A stretch of DNA of 64,000 nt from Sepioteuthis lessoniana (taxonomy: Eukaryota > Mollusca > Cephalopoda > Myopsida > Loliginidae), in contig OY757916.1 in NCBI GenBank assembly GCA_963585895.1, forward strand, positions 21,136,560 through 21,200,559. Reading direction: 5' to 3'. Under the pieces are notes generated by a model. It worked only from the letters and a program-made list of their open reading frames with translations. It ran no database searches and had not been told where the DNA came from. Positions 62,269-64,000 of this stretch are shown one piece after another; the first letter of the stretch is position 1; each line of letters opens with the position of its first letter. The position numbers and the translations under genes are program-made.

Positions 62269-63269
62269 TGTGACGGCAAATTGTCTAAAATCCCTAAATG
62301 GGACTTTATTTTTCGCACGTGTGAAGACGGGGCAGGTTGGCACTTGATCCCCTACAGAAATAAGTCCTGTTCAGAGTTCTTTTCTCAGGCAGATAAGAAC
62401 TGGCATATTACGTGAGGGAATAATTTAAGGCCAGACTGACCGCCGCTGGCAAGGGGTTCCAAATTTCACACTATCACACACCCACCAGGTCGCTTTCTTC
62501 TTTCCCCGAGATAATGGAAGAAAGTGAGCCTATAGGTCTTAATTGTAATAATATTAATATTGCTACCGTCGGCAACTCCGGTTTCCCGTGTGATACTTTA
62601 GGAATTAAGAGGACAGTTCTAAGCAAGATAATGTGAGGCGAATAGAAGCTGAAAGGAAAGCATGGAATAATAACATAGACCACATGGTATAATGAAAATA
62701 CATAAGTTCTTTACTACGGTTATATACATATATATGTTCAAAGTGTCAAAAATATGTAATAGGATAGTCCATGAATATAAATGTCTTTTCTTGGCTTTTA
62801 TCCTTTTCCAAATTGAGAGAGAGTGGTAAACAAAAATTTGGGTGTAAAGGGAAAATGTCCCAAAGTTACTTATCTTATTTTTTTGACGGGGTTCCACTGG
62901 AGAATTTCTCTTCTTTCACGGGCTAATAGACTTTGTATTGCTTTTAATGCTGGCTTGAGAGACTCAGGTCTCTCATGTCTCAGTCTTTTTGTCTTTAGCC
63001 CGGAGTGAAATGGCTGTCGTCCGTCTGCCACGGGACTTATCCAAAAACTGTTTTTTTTTTTGTATTTTTCTTCCGTTGAGGGGAAGGGAACCCCACTTCC
63101 GTTTGGGGTCCCCCCACCAATCATTTGGCTTCATTTTCTCTTTCCCCTTCCGATGTCCGGCGACCCAAGGTCACTTAAGTGCAAACATCTGTGTGACCCA
63201 CAATCATTTCTAACGGTCACTTTTTGACTGCTAGATAAGTTTTAGTTCAACGTGAGCCATCACGTGACA
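62269..63269 (-). repeat. LTR 3 (5' LTR of the right unit), 1001 bp
   Basis: Same as LTR 1 and LTR 2 apart from a one-base length change in a T run and about one substitution. Its outer end CGTGACA joins satellite B through the ATAT duplication. As the outermost 5' LTR it would drive the right unit. Confidence 0.95.
62720..62735 (-). promoter_or_regulatory. Candidate LTR TATA region
   Basis: On the element's strand the LTR has ATATATATGTATATAA, about 415 nt upstream of the candidate AATAAA. The spacing would allow an R region of roughly 400 nt. The same run is at 56454-56469 and 50188-50203. This is a composition match only; no start site can be seen. Confidence 0.35.
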
Positions 63270-63273
63270 ATAT
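63270..63273. repeat. Right target-site duplication (ATAT) of the composite
   Basis: The LTR end GTGACA is followed by ATATCAACAG, which completes the satellite B monomer interrupted at 49736. It pairs with ATAT at 49733-49736. Confidence 0.9.
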
Positions 63274-64000
63274 CAACAGTATTATAAGGTAGGGATCAAG
63301 GGTAAGTGGAGCAATAGAACGAAATTGCAATCTGTAGAGAAATTTCACAATATCTGTTGATATCACCAGTATTATAAGGTAGGGATCAAGGGGAAGTGGA
63401 GCAATAGAACGAAATTGCAATCTGTAGAGAAATTTCCCAATATGTGTTGATATCAACAGTATTATAAGGTAGGGATCAAGGGTAAGTGGAGCAATAGAAC
63501 GAAATTGCAATCTGTAGAGAAATTTCCCAATATGTGTTGATATCAACAGTATCATAAGGTAGGGATCAAGGGTAAGTGGAGCAATAGAACGAAATTGCAA
63601 TCTGTAGAGAAATTTCACAATATCTGTTGATATCAACAGTATTATAAGGTAGGGATCAAGGGTAAGTGGAGCAATAGAACGAAATTGCAATCTGTAGAGA
63701 AATTTCACAATATCTGTTGATATCAACAGTATTATAAGGTAGGGATCAAGGGTAAGTGGAGCAATAGAACGAAATTGCAATCTGTAGAGAAATTTCACAA
63801 TTTGTTGATATCAACAGTATTATGAGGTAGGGATCAAAGGGAAGTGGAGCAATAGAACGAAATTGCAATCTGTAGAGAAATTTCCCAATATGTGTTGATA
63901 TCAACAGTATTATAAGGTAGGGATCAAGGGTAAGTGGAGCAATAGAACGAAATTGCAATCTGTAGAGAAATTTCAAAATATCTGTTGATATCAACAGTAT
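63270..64000. repeat. Satellite B array, right part (90-bp monomer, about 8 copies, continues past the window)
   Basis: The monomer split at 49736 resumes here in phase. The units are more uniform than in the left part, mostly with AACGAAATTGCAATCTG. One unit near 63801 is shortened by a few bases. The array runs off the end of the window. Confidence 0.95.

Larger units (their letters stand above)
49737..63269 (-). mobile_element. Gmr1-like Ty3/gypsy retrotransposon composite: LTR-internal-LTR-internal-LTR
   Basis: Three LTRs of about 1000 bp flank two internal regions of 5266 bp, with an exact repeat offset of 6266 bp. Both units run on the minus strand. Each has a primer binding site next to its 5' LTR, a single Gag-Pol frame, a purine-rich 3' segment and a short polypurine tract next to its 3' LTR. 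The middle LTR serves as 5' LTR of the left unit and 3' LTR of the right unit. Only the outer ends have a target duplication, so one insertion followed by LTR-LTR exchange is the simplest history. Both units look whole, with no break seen in either polyprotein frame and only a handful of differences between units. There is no envelope-like frame. Near-identical LTRs indicate a young insertion. Confidence 0.93.

Noticed and set aside
49737-63269. Two independent insertions, or a gammaretrovirus
   Set aside because: Only the outer ends have the ATAT duplication and the middle LTR is shared, which fits one insertion plus LTR exchange. The tRNA-Pro primer site alone does not make it a retrovirus: domain order and sequence motifs are Ty3/gypsy Gmr1-like.
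1-64000. Centromere or telomere assignment
   Set aside because: Satellites of this kind are common in pericentromeric DNA, but nothing in the window (no telomere repeat, no known centromere motif) proves the location.

Overview
The window is repetitive eukaryotic DNA, most likely from a metazoan and probably an aquatic invertebrate or other non-model animal. That guess rests on a Gmr1-like Ty3/gypsy element, a tRNA-headed SINE and long satellite arrays; no species can be named from the sequence. I see no host protein-coding gene, no intact tRNA or rRNA gene and no CRISPR array. The look is of a heterochromatic satellite block.

Region 1 (1-43547): about 285 head-to-tail copies of a 152-bp monomer (satellite A). 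Read on the minus strand, most monomers carry a tRNA-like Pol III internal promoter: A box TGGCACAGTGG, 32 nt, then a B-box-like GGTTCAATCCC. The array is organised in nested higher-order repeats (a 456-bp trimer, and blocks of 2.5-4 kb). It is broken once, at 22576-22859, by a SINE-like element with its own tRNA-like head and a 16-bp target-site duplication.

Region 2 (43548-49736 and 63270-64000): an unrelated satellite (B) with a 90-bp monomer that carries a 14-16 bp perfect palindrome centred on GATATC. It abuts satellite A through a 4-bp AGTG overlap.

Region 3 (49737-63269): a 13.5-kb LTR-retrotransposon composite on the minus strand, arranged LTR-internal-LTR-internal-LTR. It lies exactly at the palindrome centre of one satellite B monomer with a 4-bp ATAT duplication at its outer ends. 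Each 5266-bp internal region has a tRNA-Pro-type primer binding site, one 1463-codon Gag-Pol frame, a purine-rich 3' segment and a short polypurine tract. The domain order is Gag, protease, integrase, reverse transcriptase, RNase H. Having integrase upstream of RT in an otherwise Ty3/gypsy-type polyprotein is the hallmark of the Gmr1 group. Both copies look whole, and the three LTRs are nearly identical, so the element is young.

The parts do not form a pathway. They record layers of events: satellite expansion by unequal exchange, a SINE insertion into satellite A, joining of two satellites, a Gmr1-like insertion into satellite B, and LTR-LTR exchange that duplicated the element.
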